From: Diadema setosum
Taxonomy: Eukaryota > Echinodermata > Echinoidea > Diadematoida > Diadematidae
NCBI GenBank assembly: GCA_033980235.1
Contig: CM067075.1
Coordinates: forward strand, 24,809,061 to 24,873,060
Direction: 5' to 3'
Length of the DNA: 64,000 nt
Below are positions 1-12,010 of the stretch, piece by piece. The notes under the pieces are model-generated. The model was not told the DNA's origin. It ran no database searches and saw only the letters and a program-made list of their open reading frames with translations. Within the stretch, counting starts at the first letter, position 1; each line of letters opens with the position of its first letter. The translations under genes and the position numbers were made by a program.

Positions 1-80
1 ATTTTTTCTTTCATATTAGTATTAATACACTTCAGAAGACTTACAAATTTATTACTACTGGTAATTTCTGTAAATTGTAA

Positions 81-470
81 TTAAAGGGTGTGTACAGTTC
101 TGGTCGAGGTGATGATTTAGCTTTGAACGTTTGGCGAAATATTAAGAAACCACTCTATGAGATGTCAAAGAGCATGCAATTCTAAGGGGTATCAAAAGTT
201 TATTGATGAAAATCGGTTTTGAAATGGCTGTGATATCCAAAAACAAGTTGAAACAAAGAGATCCTAATAAAGGCATGGCCTGTCGCCTTTTATTATTGTC
301 ACTTTTTCGGATATCTCGGCCATTTGAAAACCAATTTTCATCAAATAAACGTTGAATCCTTCTTAAAATTACATGCTCTTTCATATTTCAATAGAGGTTT
401 CTCATTATCTCACTTAGGAATGTTCAAAACATGAAACCTCACCTCAACCAGTATTGTACAGTCCCTTTAA
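81..470. mobile_element. Family A palindromic MITE, full copy 1
   Basis: The segment starts TTAAAGGGTGTGTACAG and ends CTGTAC-type sequence followed by CCCTTTAA, with TTAA at both borders. The two halves are inverted copies of each other, about 170-190 bp per arm, sharing the motifs ATGAAAATYGGTTTT and AAAGAGCATG. There is no coding capacity, so this is a non-autonomous foldback DNA transposon. The same family recurs at 16268-16632, 17604-17994 and 32362-32755, and in part at 14172-14325. Copy 17604-17994 belongs to the same subfamily in the opposite orientation. The TTAA borders suggest piggyBac-type mobilisation (inference). Confidence 0.8.
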
Positions 471-649
471 AGTTGTGCAGATTCAATGCAATTAACTAGC
501 TCCACTATACACTTGTAAGAAAATATGCTGTAAAATTCAGGGGTACCCATTTAGTGGGAAAATAATTTCTGCAGCAAAAAAAATCTCCTGGGAATCAATT
601 GCTTACTGTATACGCCATATAATCAGCAGGTTAAAGTTTTTATAAATCA

Positions 650-850
650 GGACTTCCCGACAATTTTGTGAGTGGTTAAATTCGCGATTGTGGAATACAG
701 TACTGAACAGAGATATATGTATGCGTGCATATCATATTCATGTCAGGGTCAGAGTCAATATTTTCCGTGTGTCTTTAAATTCGTGAACAGCACCTAACTT
801 GCAAAATTCGCGAAAGTAAAAACCTCCCGAAATATTCAGCATAATACACA
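650..850. repeat. Family E' fragment, CpG-containing repeat remnant
   Basis: Short phrases such as AAATTCGCGA, TTCGCGAAAGT and AAACCTCCCGAAAATAT-like text resemble the other E' copies near 1050-1325 and 11433-11640. Ends are unclear and no target duplication was found. It is probably an old degraded MITE related to the TACTGTAAAA-ended family E. Confidence 0.35.
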
Positions 851-1024
851 GTAATACTATGCTACCACGTGTGTTGAATGGTGGCTTGTTCTCAAATTAC
901 ATACGTATTCACACAGTGTGCGTCTACTGGAGACCTCGCATTACCTCACATCATCGCACATTTTTGTCACCTGCATCACCTCCTGATTTACTACTACCTG
1001 AACTGTTTCTACTGAGCAATCAAA

Positions 1025-1330
1025 TACTGTAAAAGCTGTTACTTCTACCTAGATATTTTCACAAATGAGGTCAAAGACATGTTTGCGAGATGTTGTTTTT
1101 GCGATCGTAAGTGCACCAATGCCTGTCTGTTCGCGCTGCAAACTTCATGCAATCTACATTAGGTGGCTATATTTTCTTGTTGAAGATGGAATGATTTTGC
1201 TACAACACGCATTTCCCCTAGACGCTTGCTGTCCAGAGTATACTCGACTCGTCCTCAACGGATTCAATTCGCTGCCCGACAGTGATTTGCGAAATTCGTG
1301 AAACTTGAACCCTCGCAAACACGATGGCTA
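1025..1330. repeat. Family E' repeat carrying an inverted family G piece
   Basis: It opens with TACTGTAAAAGC and contains TTTCACAAATGAGGTCA, GCGAGATGTTG and a closing AACCCTCGCAAAC. The same order occurs at 11433-11640. Inside it, at about 1195-1265, is a reverse-complement piece of family G. The frame that stays open across 1065-1301 reads through repeat sequence and is not treated as a gene. Confidence 0.5.
1195..1265 (-). repeat. Family G fragment, minus orientation
   Basis: The bases ATTTTGCTACAACACGCATT and GACTCGTCCTCAACGG are the reverse complement of the family G consensus seen at 4596-4702. The central GAGTATACTC palindrome is intact here. This shows the uninterrupted target that the 1629-1969 element used in another G copy. 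Confidence 0.6.
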
Positions 1331-1600
1331 TCACGTGGAGATGGCAGGGTAAAGTGAGGGATCTTGCAAAGTGCAGTGATCCAGAAAGTCCTGTATCGTA
1401 AGGTCACAGATCAGGTTGCTATGATGACCAACTGAATAACGCATGGAATCTTTTCACTAAGAATTCAAGACTTCCAGCACACCACAAATTATGTCACTCT
1501 CTCTGTTTCTACTGAAAATCATCCCTTGCATTTCTGCGCATCGACCACCTAAAAAAGGTGGAGGATGCACTTTGTATTGTTTTGCTTTTGTATTCATTTC

Positions 1601-2035
1601 TTAACCCGTTGAAGACGAATCCCAAGTATTGACCGATTCTGTGACGCGCTATGTGTATTTTTGGCATGGGCAGCGCCATTACTGCGGTGTATCATCCGAC
1701 CCCCCCTCCTCTCTCCCCACCCCTCTTACGCGCGCAGAATGAAAAACTGATGCATGGTTGTTTTTAAAATAGCCAATGGGCATCTCGTACTGAGTGCGCG
1801 AATGCTTGCTTAGTGCGCGAACCTTTGTTACAAGTGCGCGATAAACATGTTGCCCGTGGGGTGGGGGAGAGCAGGGGGGGGGGGTCGGCTGAGACACCGC
1901 AATTTGAGCTCATGGCTGCGCCCAGTGCCATAAAATGTCTGCTGCCCTCAACGAACCCGAATCGGTCAATACTCAGGCAGGTGTCTCTTGAAAATGTGTG
2001 TTATAGCAAAATCAGCTCTTCCTCATGATCAACAA
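1601..2035 (+). mobile_element. Family G repeat split by a nested MITE
   Basis: The left part is TTAACCCGTTGAAGACGAAT and the right part is CAGGCAGGTGTCTCTTGAAA with GTTATAGCAAAATCAGC. They match the two halves of the compact G copy at 4596-4702. Between them sits a palindromic insertion at 1629-1969. A G-run and C-rich blocks inside the insertion make this one of the GC-richest spots of the first 5 kb. Confidence 0.65.
1629..1969. mobile_element. Palindromic MITE inserted into the centre of family G
   Basis: The element starts TTGACCGATTC and ends GAATCGGTCAA. It is flanked by TA on both sides (1627-1628 and 1970-1971). The arms continue as inverted copies that include CGGTGT, GGCAGCGCC/GGCTGCGCC and CCGACCCCCC/GGGGGGTCGG. 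The TA duplication lies inside the AGTATACT palindrome of family G. This fits a Tc1/mariner-type MITE; no transposase is present. Confidence 0.7.
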
Positions 2036-3000
2036 GATAATTACGAAGCAATATGTGGAACATTCCTGAATCCTGATCTCAGCATCAACATACACATCAT
2101 AATACATGCACAACTTATAAAATTGATTATAATACCAACACCATTAGTACTATTTTATGCACACAAAAAGTTCAATGATTGTATTTAATATTTCCAACCA
2201 ATCTAAAAAGTACTCTTTACTGCATAACAAATGGCATTTTCACCCCCATCGAGTAGGGTTGCTGGATACCCAGAAGAATGCTCAAGTCAACAATTAGTCA
2301 CATTTATGATAACACGTCCTAGGAATGAATATAGGAGCTGTGCCAAGTTTCTATCATCAGTGAGGAAAAGAAGTCAAAATACTGAGTGAACAAAATGAGT
2401 AAAAACTCAGTGGCATCACATGTCTGTTATACAGGATAGTCTGGAGTAAGATGTTATGAAAATACCTGAATGTAGACCAGCAAGTTTGCTTTACTGTTTC
2501 TAGTTGGTGTCTCTTTACAATTAATGCTGGTTCCCTTTGGCACACAAAGCCTATCAGAACATCTCAGAAATCTTGATTCTCCATTTCTGTTGAATCATTT
2601 TGGGTGCATTTCTCTAAAAATTTTCCTGAGGCAGAATCGCAACACAAAACACATTTGAGGCATTCTGGGGGCAAGAGATAAAACAAAATTGTGTTTTCAA
2701 ACAAGTTGAGAAATGCCGATTTGAAACGCCTTTCAGACCATGATGGTCTTTCTTCGAGTACTGGATAGATAAACGGAATACCATTCTGAAATGCATAATT
2801 TCCATCTCCAAAATGCCCAGGTCAACATCCACCCATTTCCGGTTGCGTGAATGATGGAGGCATGCTTGGCGGTACGCAATTGACCTTTACGTCCCAAGTC
2901 GAACTGCGCAAAGCAGCTGCGCAGTGACAACACTCCAATCGCCATTATATGACAGTTTAGATACACGAGGCACCCCGAGAATTGCATTTCAAACCGCATT
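2036..3000. other. No gene recognised
   Basis: The sequence is mainly single-copy-looking and AT-rich. The 2860-2950 part is richer in CpG (GGCGGTACGCAATTGACC, AGCTGCGCAG) and could be regulatory, but I see no splice-bounded exon and no repeat family. Short open frames on the minus strand at 2614-2999 have no recognisable motif. Confidence 0.4.
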
Positions 3001-3040
3001 CATAAACAGTATTCGAAACACATTTTGAAACATGATTCTC

Positions 3041-3060
3041 AAGAGAGAGAGAGAGAGAGA
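3041..3060. repeat. (AG)n microsatellite
   Basis: A pure AG run of about 20 bases. Confidence 0.9.
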
Positions 3061-3499
3061 TTAGATGCAGGCTTATAGAAAACTCCCTTTTACTATGTAA
3101 ATTCTATCTTTGCATGGTCTTTGCAGGCTCACTCAATGTTGCTAACATAAATGATACCGGTAATGTTGTTGGGTTTTTTTTTTTTGGAGACACTAACCTG
3201 GCTGAATATCAGAACATCTGACACCAAGGCTACCACAACCTCCTCAATAGATATTCGAAGAGCGTATAAATATTCACAACTGAATGATACGTAACTTAAA
3301 AATCAAAACATCAACACAGAAAATAACAACATTTTACAGTGCCAGGCCACAAGGTTTATAGAAATGGACAACAAAATCAACAGCCTAAATACCAAAAATT
3401 AAGTTGTTGTTTTTTTCCCAACACTTCACAGTCTCCTCACTATATGGTAGAATAAAGTGAAGACAAGCATTTCTCTGCACATACCCTCAGATTTGAAAT

Positions 3500-3546
3500 A
3501 GCACACACATACACACACACACACAAACACACATACATACACACAC
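3500..3546. repeat. (CA)n microsatellite
   Basis: CA dinucleotides interrupted by a few CATA and CAAA steps. Confidence 0.85.
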
Positions 3547-3805
3547 AAAGAGCAAATTCACAGAAATTTATGCCTACATGTACATTCTCTATAAAAATAA
3601 AGGCACTACTGCAGCATGGACTAGCCTGGCAGTGTTAGGACTTGAACAACGACACTTACATGGCATATTGTAGAAAAAAAAGACAGCGAAATGGAATAGG
3701 CTTTCCATATAATAGACACGACAGTCAATATTAGAGGAGTTCCATCTTTAATGATATGGATTTGTGGCAGACCTGGGAATTGAATGGGTTACTGATTTAG
3801 GACAA

Positions 3806-3900
3806 TTAACACAGACACAAACACACGACACAAATCTATACACACACTATACATACATTACACACACACACACATGCAACACACAGACACAACACACATG
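3806..3900. repeat. Imperfect (CA)n tract
   Basis: ACACA-rich sequence with interruptions. It gives rise to the histidine/threonine-rich open frames read here on both strands, which are therefore not genes. Confidence 0.85.
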
Positions 3901-4595
3901 CAGCAAAAAGGGACATAAAAATACACACAAGAAGAGTGCATTGATCGGTCCCATTCATAAGTCCACGGAAGGACAACACAAGCCTGGGGCAACACTATTC
4001 CAGGTCCATTCACCATGTCTGGTGGTGGTAATGTAACACGCCTCCCTCCCCCTCTTTGTAAACAATTCTGTGTCTGCAAATTGGATGAGGTCAACTTTTC
4101 TGTGTATGGTACCCTTCTAACGAAACATACTAATACAGCACGCAATGGAGCAGAATGCATGATTAGCTCTTGTTGGAGACTATATAAAAATGAAATAATG
4201 CCCAGCTAGAAATTCATTCCGTGCATGGATTTTGAGAGGGAAAAATTGTTTGTTTGTTTTTTTTTCATTCTTATCCTCATCAAGTGATTATGCACAGTTG
4301 AATGTGATGCAGACCATAAATCTGGCATAATCAAATAAACTGCACAGAACAGGTGTTTGTGAAGAACTGATCTTATTTCCTAACATTAAAAAAAAAAAAA
4401 AAATCAGTGTTACTTGATTATGGTGCAAATATTAGTCAAATAAAGAAAATGCATTTTCCATTTTGTTAATCCAATCTCTCCATTCATATTATTCATGTCT
4501 TTCTTCAAACTTTTGTGTAAAAGCAGCAAACCATACACGCTGCATACACTAATCTAAATTTGGAAACACGTGATACGAAAAACAATCTGTTTTCA

Positions 4596-4702
4596 TAACC
4601 ACTGAAGACGAGTCCCGAGTAGGCCCTACTATACTTGGGCAGGTGTCTATGGGAAATGCGTGTTGTAGCAAAATCAGCCCGTCCTCAACAGTGTAGGTTA
4701 AC
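4596..4702 (+). mobile_element. Family G, compact complete copy
   Basis: It starts ATAACCACTGAAGACGAG and ends CCCGTCCTCAACAG followed by GTAGGTTA, so its ends are inverted. In the middle are CGAGTA and GGGCAGGTGTCTATGGG. At about 105 bp it is far too small to encode anything. Related copies lie at 1195-1265 and 1601-2035. Confidence 0.6.
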
Positions 4703-5406
4703 GAGTCTTACTCACGCTGATTAAATTGCTGAATGCCGAATGGGAACAACATAATAAATTGCCATTTGAAATGGGTATTATTGCTTCACTTATTAAATGT
4801 GACAGATGGAATTTTGTGAATACACTGGCCTACTCCTAGAATAAAAGTAAACAAAGCCAACAAACAAACAAACAAACCCAAAACGTACTAAAACGTATTT
4901 CTCAATGAACTAAATACCATCTACATGTATATTATATCAACTGTACCATTTCCATGTGAATGTGTGTTATGTATGGTGATTGCTAATTACTCGAGCTGTC
5001 ATGGATGATAAGGACCAATGTCTAGTTTATCTACAGTAAACAATCCATGCACCAAGAGCTCCAGTTGAAATTATGGATCCCATATGTTGGCAACAACAAT
5101 TTTATTTTCTGAGGGGCACATGGCCCTGAAGAAAATTGTGCTATTTATGTCACCGAGAAATCTATAATTTCAATATAAAAACAGTGCATGGTCTTCTTAT
5201 ATTATTGTTCCAATGAACCTGCGACAGAAAAAACTAGTAATCTTGTTGAAATCAAAACATTTAAAAATTGCAGCATGAACAAAAACTGTATTGTGCCCAA
5301 AAGCAGTGGACGCAATTTACACAGCTGCTCTATGAGGCCAACACTGGTTTAGCACTCTACACAAGCTATCAATGAAAACATGTTGATCGATTGTGTGTCT
5401 ATGACA
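4703..5406. other. No feature recognised
   Basis: AT-rich sequence with a short CAAACAAA run near 4857. I found no exon, repeat family or strong motif. Confidence 0.4.
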
Positions 5407-5626
5407 TACTGTAAAATGAGGAATGTTCGCATGCATTCTAATTTAGTAAATTTCGCGAGCACCAAAATTCGCAAAATTGAAATGCACGCAAAAGTTCTTG
5501 TCTACACTATATGCATTAAACACCATAATTCACAAAAATTTCATGCCACAAAAAGGCCGTATACGTCGGCTCCAATTCGCGAAAATTTCACGCCATGAAT
5601 ACGCTTGAATATCATGTTTTACAGTA
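5407..5626. mobile_element. Family E MITE, copy 1
   Basis: The ends are TACTGTAAAATGAGG and ATGTTTTACAGTA. Taking TA as the target duplication, the element runs from CTGTAAAA to TTTTACAG. Internal CpG motifs (TTCGCGAG, TTCGCAAAATT, CAATTCGCGAAAA) and AAGTTCTTGTCTACACTATA define the family. Other copies are at 13326-13529, 36319-36530 and 63824 to the window edge. Confidence 0.8.
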
Positions 5627-5791
5627 TCATTTTAGTGCACTATGCCATAAATAGTATGTCACAGTACAGCGTATCTTCCATCCTGTCTGCATTTTTTCTT
5701 TAAAATAAAAGGTAACATTATTTGGTCATGTGACACTTTGTAAACCAATCACTTAACAGGATTCCGGAGACATCTTGCCTTTTCGTTATAA

Positions 5792-7022
5792 TGCACTTGT
5801 CAATGTAATGACGCACCCCACTACCCCCGGACATGGGTGCGTCATGGTCATTTTTTGACTGACCACACGGGGTTTTTGACGGACACCACAGTCACTTTTT
5901 TGACGGACATAACGCTGCAAGTGACGAACACCACAGTCACTTTTTTGACGGACAACACGTTGAAAGTGACGCACACCTCGGTCACTTTTGTGACGGACAT
6001 CCTCGGTACATGTGACGCACCCCCGTAAATACTGAAACGATTTTTGCATACGTTTTATTCAAGCAATTTCATTTTCTTTTGGTTCGTACACATAATTTGT
6101 AAAAGTTTCGGCAAGTTTCCCTTACCATGTAAGCACCGTATTGTCATTCACCGTACATCACGCTGCTGCTACGATAATAGTATTCCGTATACAAATTCTG
6201 TGCATGCAATCCATACATGACAATCACATGTGTGCAGAATTTGCGCTGTGTGTGCGCGGCCATTGCTAGTGCGGTGGATGCATACTGCTGCAGCGCAGGT
6301 AGGTACACACCACGCCACGGCATTCATATTCCCGCTCGAGTACTGCGTAACTACAGCCTACTACTAGTACTGTAGTCGCTGTACGTAGAGATTAGCACAT
6401 CTAACGTCTGGCCAGCTGGTCGGGCTACCCGCAAGCAGAAAATGGCATGCATGCAGCAGGCAGTTCTTCTGCTGCCGTTTCGACAGGAAAGATTGAACTA
6501 AGTTGTTACATCGCTGAACAGTCCCTGGTTTGAGATTGAGTATGCATGATTTCATGGGTTTGTTGGAAGGAAAATGTAAGGAGAAAGGGTGGCTTTTAAA
6601 TTCTTTGCTTGCCAGATTCTGGCAAGCATTTTTTCCTCTTATTCCAAAACGCTTCCCGACTTTGATTTTCACTTGCCGCGGGAAAGCGCTCACTGTAATT
6701 TCACTCGCGGTACGTGTATCCGGGGACCGGTAGCGTGCAAAAATGCGTGCAGTTTTCCACAGCCAAGTAACGTACCATGACGCACCCCTCGGTTCAAAAT
6801 AATGCGTGTTATTTTCCATAGCCAAGTGACGTACCATGACGCACCCCTCGGTCAAAATTTGACCGACAATGATGGGATTTTGACGCACCCCTCGGTCAAA
6901 AATTTGACGGACAAAGCTGGTAAAATGACGAACACCTGGGTCACAAATTTGACGGACCAAACGAGGAAATGACGCACCCATGTCCGGGGGTAGTGGGGTG
7001 AGTCATTACATTGACAAGTGCA
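5792..7022. mobile_element. Element F, 1.2 kb with 54-bp inverted ends
   Basis: The left end TGCACTTGTCAATGTAATGA continues for about 54 bp. The last 54 bp before 7022 are its reverse complement with one mismatch. TAA precedes the left end and follows the right end, giving a 3-bp target duplication like PIF/Harbinger elements. Inside each end is a block of degenerate 40-50 bp direct repeats built on TTTGACGGACA and GTGACGCACAC. The frame open on the minus strand across these blocks reads a repeated VRQ..D.GVRH peptide. I take this as a by-product of the repeats. No transposase is visible in the central 600 bp. Confidence 0.75.
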
Positions 7023-7227
7023 TAACGGGAGTGGACTGTAAATTATCATGCTCTTATAGGCCTATGTCTTATTGTTTGTAATGTTGTCTACTTTAGTTAT
7101 CTGTTTTTACAGAAGTGTTACTTAAACCTAACTCAACTTAATTCAGTGATTATCCAAGGATAAGTAAAATGTCAATCATTCAAAAGCAGGCATTCAGAAT
7201 ACTTTTTTTTTTCCTGATTATCCTCAC

Positions 7228-7262
7228 CTCTTCCTCCGTTATTCTCCATGGATTCATCATGG
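7228..7262 (-). CDS. Possible small first coding exon, unknown product
   Basis: On the minus strand a pyrimidine-rich stretch ending CACTTATTCATTTTGCAG is followed by CC and two consecutive ATGs. The frame then reads MMNPWRITEEE and ends at AG|GTGAGG, a good splice donor. This would be a 35-base exon with an initiation codon just after the acceptor. There is no homology to support it and no obvious partner exon. It could be a chance pairing of splice-like sequences. Confidence 0.2.
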
Positions 7263-8889
7263 CTGCAAAATGAATAAGTGCAAAGTTTTCCAAACAAACA
7301 ATAGTTAAGGCTACTTCTTTAGTTTCTAGACTTCCAGTTAGACACTCTGCCCCAGCTGATGTATATTTCAGGTCAGGTACATGAGTATAATTCTCCTCTA
7401 GTAGACAGAACTCGGTGCAACTTCTTTCAAAAGCAAGCAAACACTCTGCACAACAAATAATAAATCCAGCGAATATGAAGCAAAAAGTTCACTATAAATG
7501 CAAATGATCCAAGAACTGATGAACAGAAAGAGGGTTGGTCTACGTGCAGGTCAGCAGCGCGGCGCAGTCATGAGGTCTGGTTGCAGTGAAATCAGAAAGT
7601 AACCTTCACAGCATGTGCAGTGTACAGGTAGAACCTCTAGAGGGTCTATTTAACACTTGCACTCCCTAAACTCAGCTCGTATCATCAAGCATGCATTGGA
7701 GGTAAGTCTTCTCAATGTCATCTCATCCACTTTGCAGGTAGAAATCGTTGACTCCGTTCTGACAACTGTGTAGTCCCGCGTACATATAGAACGAGGCTAG
7801 CTGCTGCTAGTTGACATCACATATCACTCGCTTTTCAGTTTCTGGTCCAACACTCTTTCCGTGCAGAATTGTACTAGAACTTCTGTCTGAAGGGCAAATG
7901 ACTCAACACTACAGTCAGAACCAACTGTTGTATTTTATAGTGTAAGTATAGTCGCATCCGCTGGATTTCCGCACTGAGCACACAAGTCACAAATAACACC
8001 TGTGAACAGCTTGGCTCATTCCCACCACAGAAGGCACAACAGCTAGACTCGAGCAGAGCAACAACCCTGCCGAGTATGCCCAGTAATACGGTCACATTAC
8101 CAGAAAAGAGGCCCCTACCAGCAAAAACTTAGCTCATAAATGAGAAGAGATTCCCTCGTCTCCCAGATTAAGGCGGTGTAATGAATCAGCCACCGTCACA
8201 AGGCTGCGAAGAGAGCCCTGCTGAAAAAAAAAAAAAGCTAGCAGCCGATGATTCGTAGGCAGATAGTAGGATTCAAAAGGGGAGAGAGGATCGGATGAAC
8301 TAGAGATTCTACTAGGTGGATGTCACCAATCGATGAAAGTACGACATGGCAAGTCTTCACACGCACAAGTTTGTTTTCAGTCAAAATTTGCTTTCGAGGT
8401 AAGCAAACTGCAGGTAAAGTCCCCTTGACAAACAGACAACCTCAGCCTGAATATGTTGACCTTCAGGGTGCAAAGTCCGCTTCACTGCCTATAAATATAA
8501 TCCTGCCCGAGTCGCACTCAACTGCGTAACATAACATTCCAGTGTAATGCTGAATGTCTACACAAATGTACAGTTTTGATCCGCAAGATTCTCTCTGCAG
8601 CAGTCTTACATTGGTCCAAAATATAGACTCTACGTCTTTATGTTAGCTATACTATCCACTTTCTGCCGGTCCAAAATTTCAGTCCAGATTAAGGGAAACT
8701 TTGCTGTATGAAGAGAAGATGCACAGAACCACGCTTCCACAAACTGCAAAACACTCATGTGCGCAGCTGCGCAGGAAATATTCTTTGAAGTGTAGAGATC
8801 TGCTGCATGCTTGGCAGGAAACTTTCTGAAGCACGTGTTCTTTGCTCATGTATTCCCAACAGTATGTGAGATTCTCCACGTACACACTG
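7263..8889. other. No gene recognised
   Basis: Mixed single-copy-looking sequence. The part around 8100-8300 is slightly GC-richer and may be a conserved non-coding element, but nothing in it can be named. A (T)10 and an (A)13 tract are present. Confidence 0.35.
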
Positions 8890-9000
8890 GAAGTTTCACA
8901 CAACAACAACACACACGTACACACACACACACAGGCCACAGACCAGACGCACTCTCAACACAACACATACACACACACTCAGACACACAGGGATACACAC
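8890..9000. repeat. Imperfect (CA)n tract
   Basis: Repeated ACACAC with CAACAA and CAGA interruptions. It explains the cysteine/valine-rich open frames read on the minus strand here. Confidence 0.8.
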
Positions 9001-10780
9001 ATCTAGCTGCAGTGCTAGATCTTGTGTGTAGCTTGCCAGATATTCTCCATGAAAAAAAAAAAAAAAAAAAAAAATCACAGAATTTCTCCACAAAGCCAGT
9101 GGCCTTCACCTAAGCTTGTTTCCAAAAATAGCTGCCCTCAGAAGCTCTCTGGAGAGATTTGTTTGGAGCCCCAGGGTATCACTGAGGTCAAGGGGTAAAG
9201 GTCATGGCCTGTTATGGTGATCAATTACCCCCCCCTTCTCTTATTTCTTTTTTTTTTTTTTTCCCCAGCAATCCTGGTAAATGTTCCAGACACAGTTTTC
9301 ATTGCCTAGTACCCTCTTGCTTCAAGTTTAACTACTCGAGGTAGAAAGATCTTTGAAAAGGAGAAAGAGAGAAAAAAAAAAATCTCTTGTGAAGCGGAAT
9401 CATGATCACAGAATATTAGTGAAATCTTCTCAATAATAACAAGTTGACATATCCTTTTATATCAAGCTCTCTCTCCACACATGATGACCGACTGCCTCTT
9501 TACAAGCTTACAAGAAAACAAGCAAACATAACTATATTACGATAGGCATACCTACCACATGCTCCGGCCTCCACTACAGAATGGCAGCTGCTATCTGCTG
9601 TTAACTTTCACTATCTATCTTATCTATACTTTGCACTACGATACCGTGGACCCATTGAAATTCAAGTGTTGTTTTCGTTCAGACATTGTATACACATTGA
9701 GTGCCCCTTGGCCACTGCTATTGACTACCCATTGACCCATTCAACGAGATCACTCAAAAGGTAGAGCTGGTTGCTCTACAATATTCTCAAGTGAACTGGA
9801 TTCCCCCTTATCAGCGGAGATGTAGGCCCTATGTTTACGGCTGAGAAAACGAGCAAGAATTGGAGAAGAATCAAAAGGTGATTCCTGCATCCAGGGTAGG
9901 CTAGAGCCAGGGTGATAGCACCCAGGGTATCTCCAGGATATCCTTTGCGAAGCTAGGGATCACATGACCTAATTAAGGCGACCCCCCCCCCACCATTTCT
10001 TCCGCTTCCTCTCTATTCTTGCCTTTCACTACCGTTACGATGGACTTTCATTGGCACAGCAAACATGAATTCAATATTCTCAATATCCAACCCCCCCCCC
10101 CACAAAAAAAAAAAGAAACAGTACATGATTGGTTTAAAGTTCTATCAAACCTTGCATCTCAATAACTGCATGCAAATTAAAAGTTTGATTAAAAGCTAAC
10201 TTGACAATTAAAAGCTTTTTTGTAACATTTTTTTCAGTTGTCATTTTTGTGTTTTTACTGCTCCTTCGAAAATGCTCTTGCCTGGAATAAATACATATAA
10301 CACATGGGGGGCATATTCCTTTTAAACGAGCACAAATAGTTACATGAATTCATATGCAAGCGAATCACAACAGCAAAAGATGCAATATTATAGATGCATG
10401 TATTCAAAGATGCAAACTATTGAAAGATGTCTGTGTATATGTTTTGGTGGGTTAATTTACTTCATAGTTTGAACAGCTTTAAGAATGATTTAATGCAAGT
10501 ATCTGGGGAAAAAAACAAAACAAAAAGATGTGAATCAAGCTTCCCAACACAACAGGATGTTAATTTATTGTTTTTGTTTTAGAAATTTCCCTCATTTTGT
10601 ACTCTAAAAGAGGGTATTTAGACACAAGACTAGTCAAGATGTGGAACAAATGATCAGAGGAAGCCAGCTACTCACAAAAGGAAAAATATGAAAAAGGAAC
10701 AAAATTGGTAGTTGGGAGAGGAAAGGAACATGGCTATAGAAGAGGAAAAACACCTCACCAGGGGCCGCAGGGGGGGTGGG
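9001..10780. other. No gene recognised; homopolymer-rich
   Basis: Contains an (A)23 run at about 9051-9074, C and T runs near 9228-9265 and a (C)n-(A)n junction near 10089-10114. I see no exon or repeat family. Confidence 0.4.
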
Positions 10781-10815
10781 TTGTGGGGCATGTAGCCCCC
10801 CCCCCCCATAAAAAA

Positions 10816-10862
10816 ACAACAACAACAACAACAACAAACAACAACAACAACAAACAAACAAA
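10816..10862. repeat. (CAA)n microsatellite
   Basis: ACAACAACA repeats with AAAC interruptions, directly downstream of a C-run. It causes the V/C/L/F-rich open frames on the minus strand. Confidence 0.85.
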
Positions 10863-11432
10863 ATGGAAAAATTAACAAAAATAAGAAAAAATCACAACAC
10901 CCATGAATTTCAATTTCCAAAGATTCAAACTTAAGATTCTTTCCTAAAAATGTTCCGCAGCTGCAGCCCCTGCTTGTGCAAGTGAAATGCTGTACGAAGC
11001 CTATGTTTCTCAAAAATAGTATATTTATGAAGCAGGACTTTATTTGCACCCAAGAATCATATCGATGGAACAAGAAATAAGGCATTATTCCTTTTCTCAA
11101 GCAGGGTCAGCAATTTTCCTTCTTGAAGGCAATATGCAGTGCAGTTGCATTACAAACAGAAATATTTGCGTGTTGCAACAATTCAGAGAAAATTACTAGC
11201 CAATCATGCCACAGCCCAGCTCAAACATAGAAAATTGGATATATTGGAGAGAGTGATTTCTTTGTTTTTCACATGAAATCTGTTGCCACAATTACTAATG
11301 TGAATACTCATTGCAGAAATGTCACCATTTGCATCATAGGACTCCATTTTAGTGTCTAAATTCCACACAAAAGGGAGTGGCTAGCTGTCGATCTAATTCC
11401 TGCAAAAAAAGCCGTAATTTTTGTGTACATAT

Positions 11433-11640
11433 GTATTTTCGCGAATGAGGTCACACACATTTTTTGGGATATGTTGTCTTTCACAATTTGACACCGAGGC
11501 TATCATATATGCACAAACATACTAGTACATACCCTTAATCGTAGCGTGTGGTGATATTTTTGAGCATGTTGTTAAACTCGTTACCAAAGCATGCTTCGCA
11601 AAATCTGTGAAAATCAAACCCTCACGAAAATATCAACTCT
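11433..11640. repeat. Family E' repeat, second copy
   Basis: It shares TATTTTCGCGAATGAGGTCA, a diverged GGGATATGTTGTCTTT and ATCAAACCCTCACGAAAATA with 1025-1330. Ends are not clear. Confidence 0.5.
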
Positions 11641-12010
11641 TATACTATTATGACATAGCCATACACTGTATTTTGTGCAGTATAGGTTTCTTGGCCAATT
11701 GCATACAGACAGTACAGGCAGCATAGTCATGAACTCACAAGAGAAAATTCAAAACTGCCTTATCCTATATGCAGTGTCAATGGAAAACGTAAACTTGAAC
11801 ACTTAATGTCACAATATTTTTCTCAATGAGGGACCTATACTGTTATAATCTTTAATTTCTGACCCGAATCTTTGGCCATTATTTGTTGCTTGTGACCTCA
11901 GGAGAACCTGGCGTCCAGACTTTGGCCTTCTTTTATCACTATCGGTATACAGGTCAGATGATAATAATTATAATCTCTCACTCATATTTCAATCCACATT
12001 AGTAAACTTT

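Noticed and set aside
2614..2999. Degenerate inverted repeat in the 2.6-3.0 kb region
   Set aside because: Short phrases such as TTTGAAAYGC recur, but no arms could be aligned convincingly.
5786..6981. Repeat-protein genes read across element F
   Set aside because: The peptides simply translate the subterminal DNA repeats. They start and stop at arbitrary places and lack any other gene signal.
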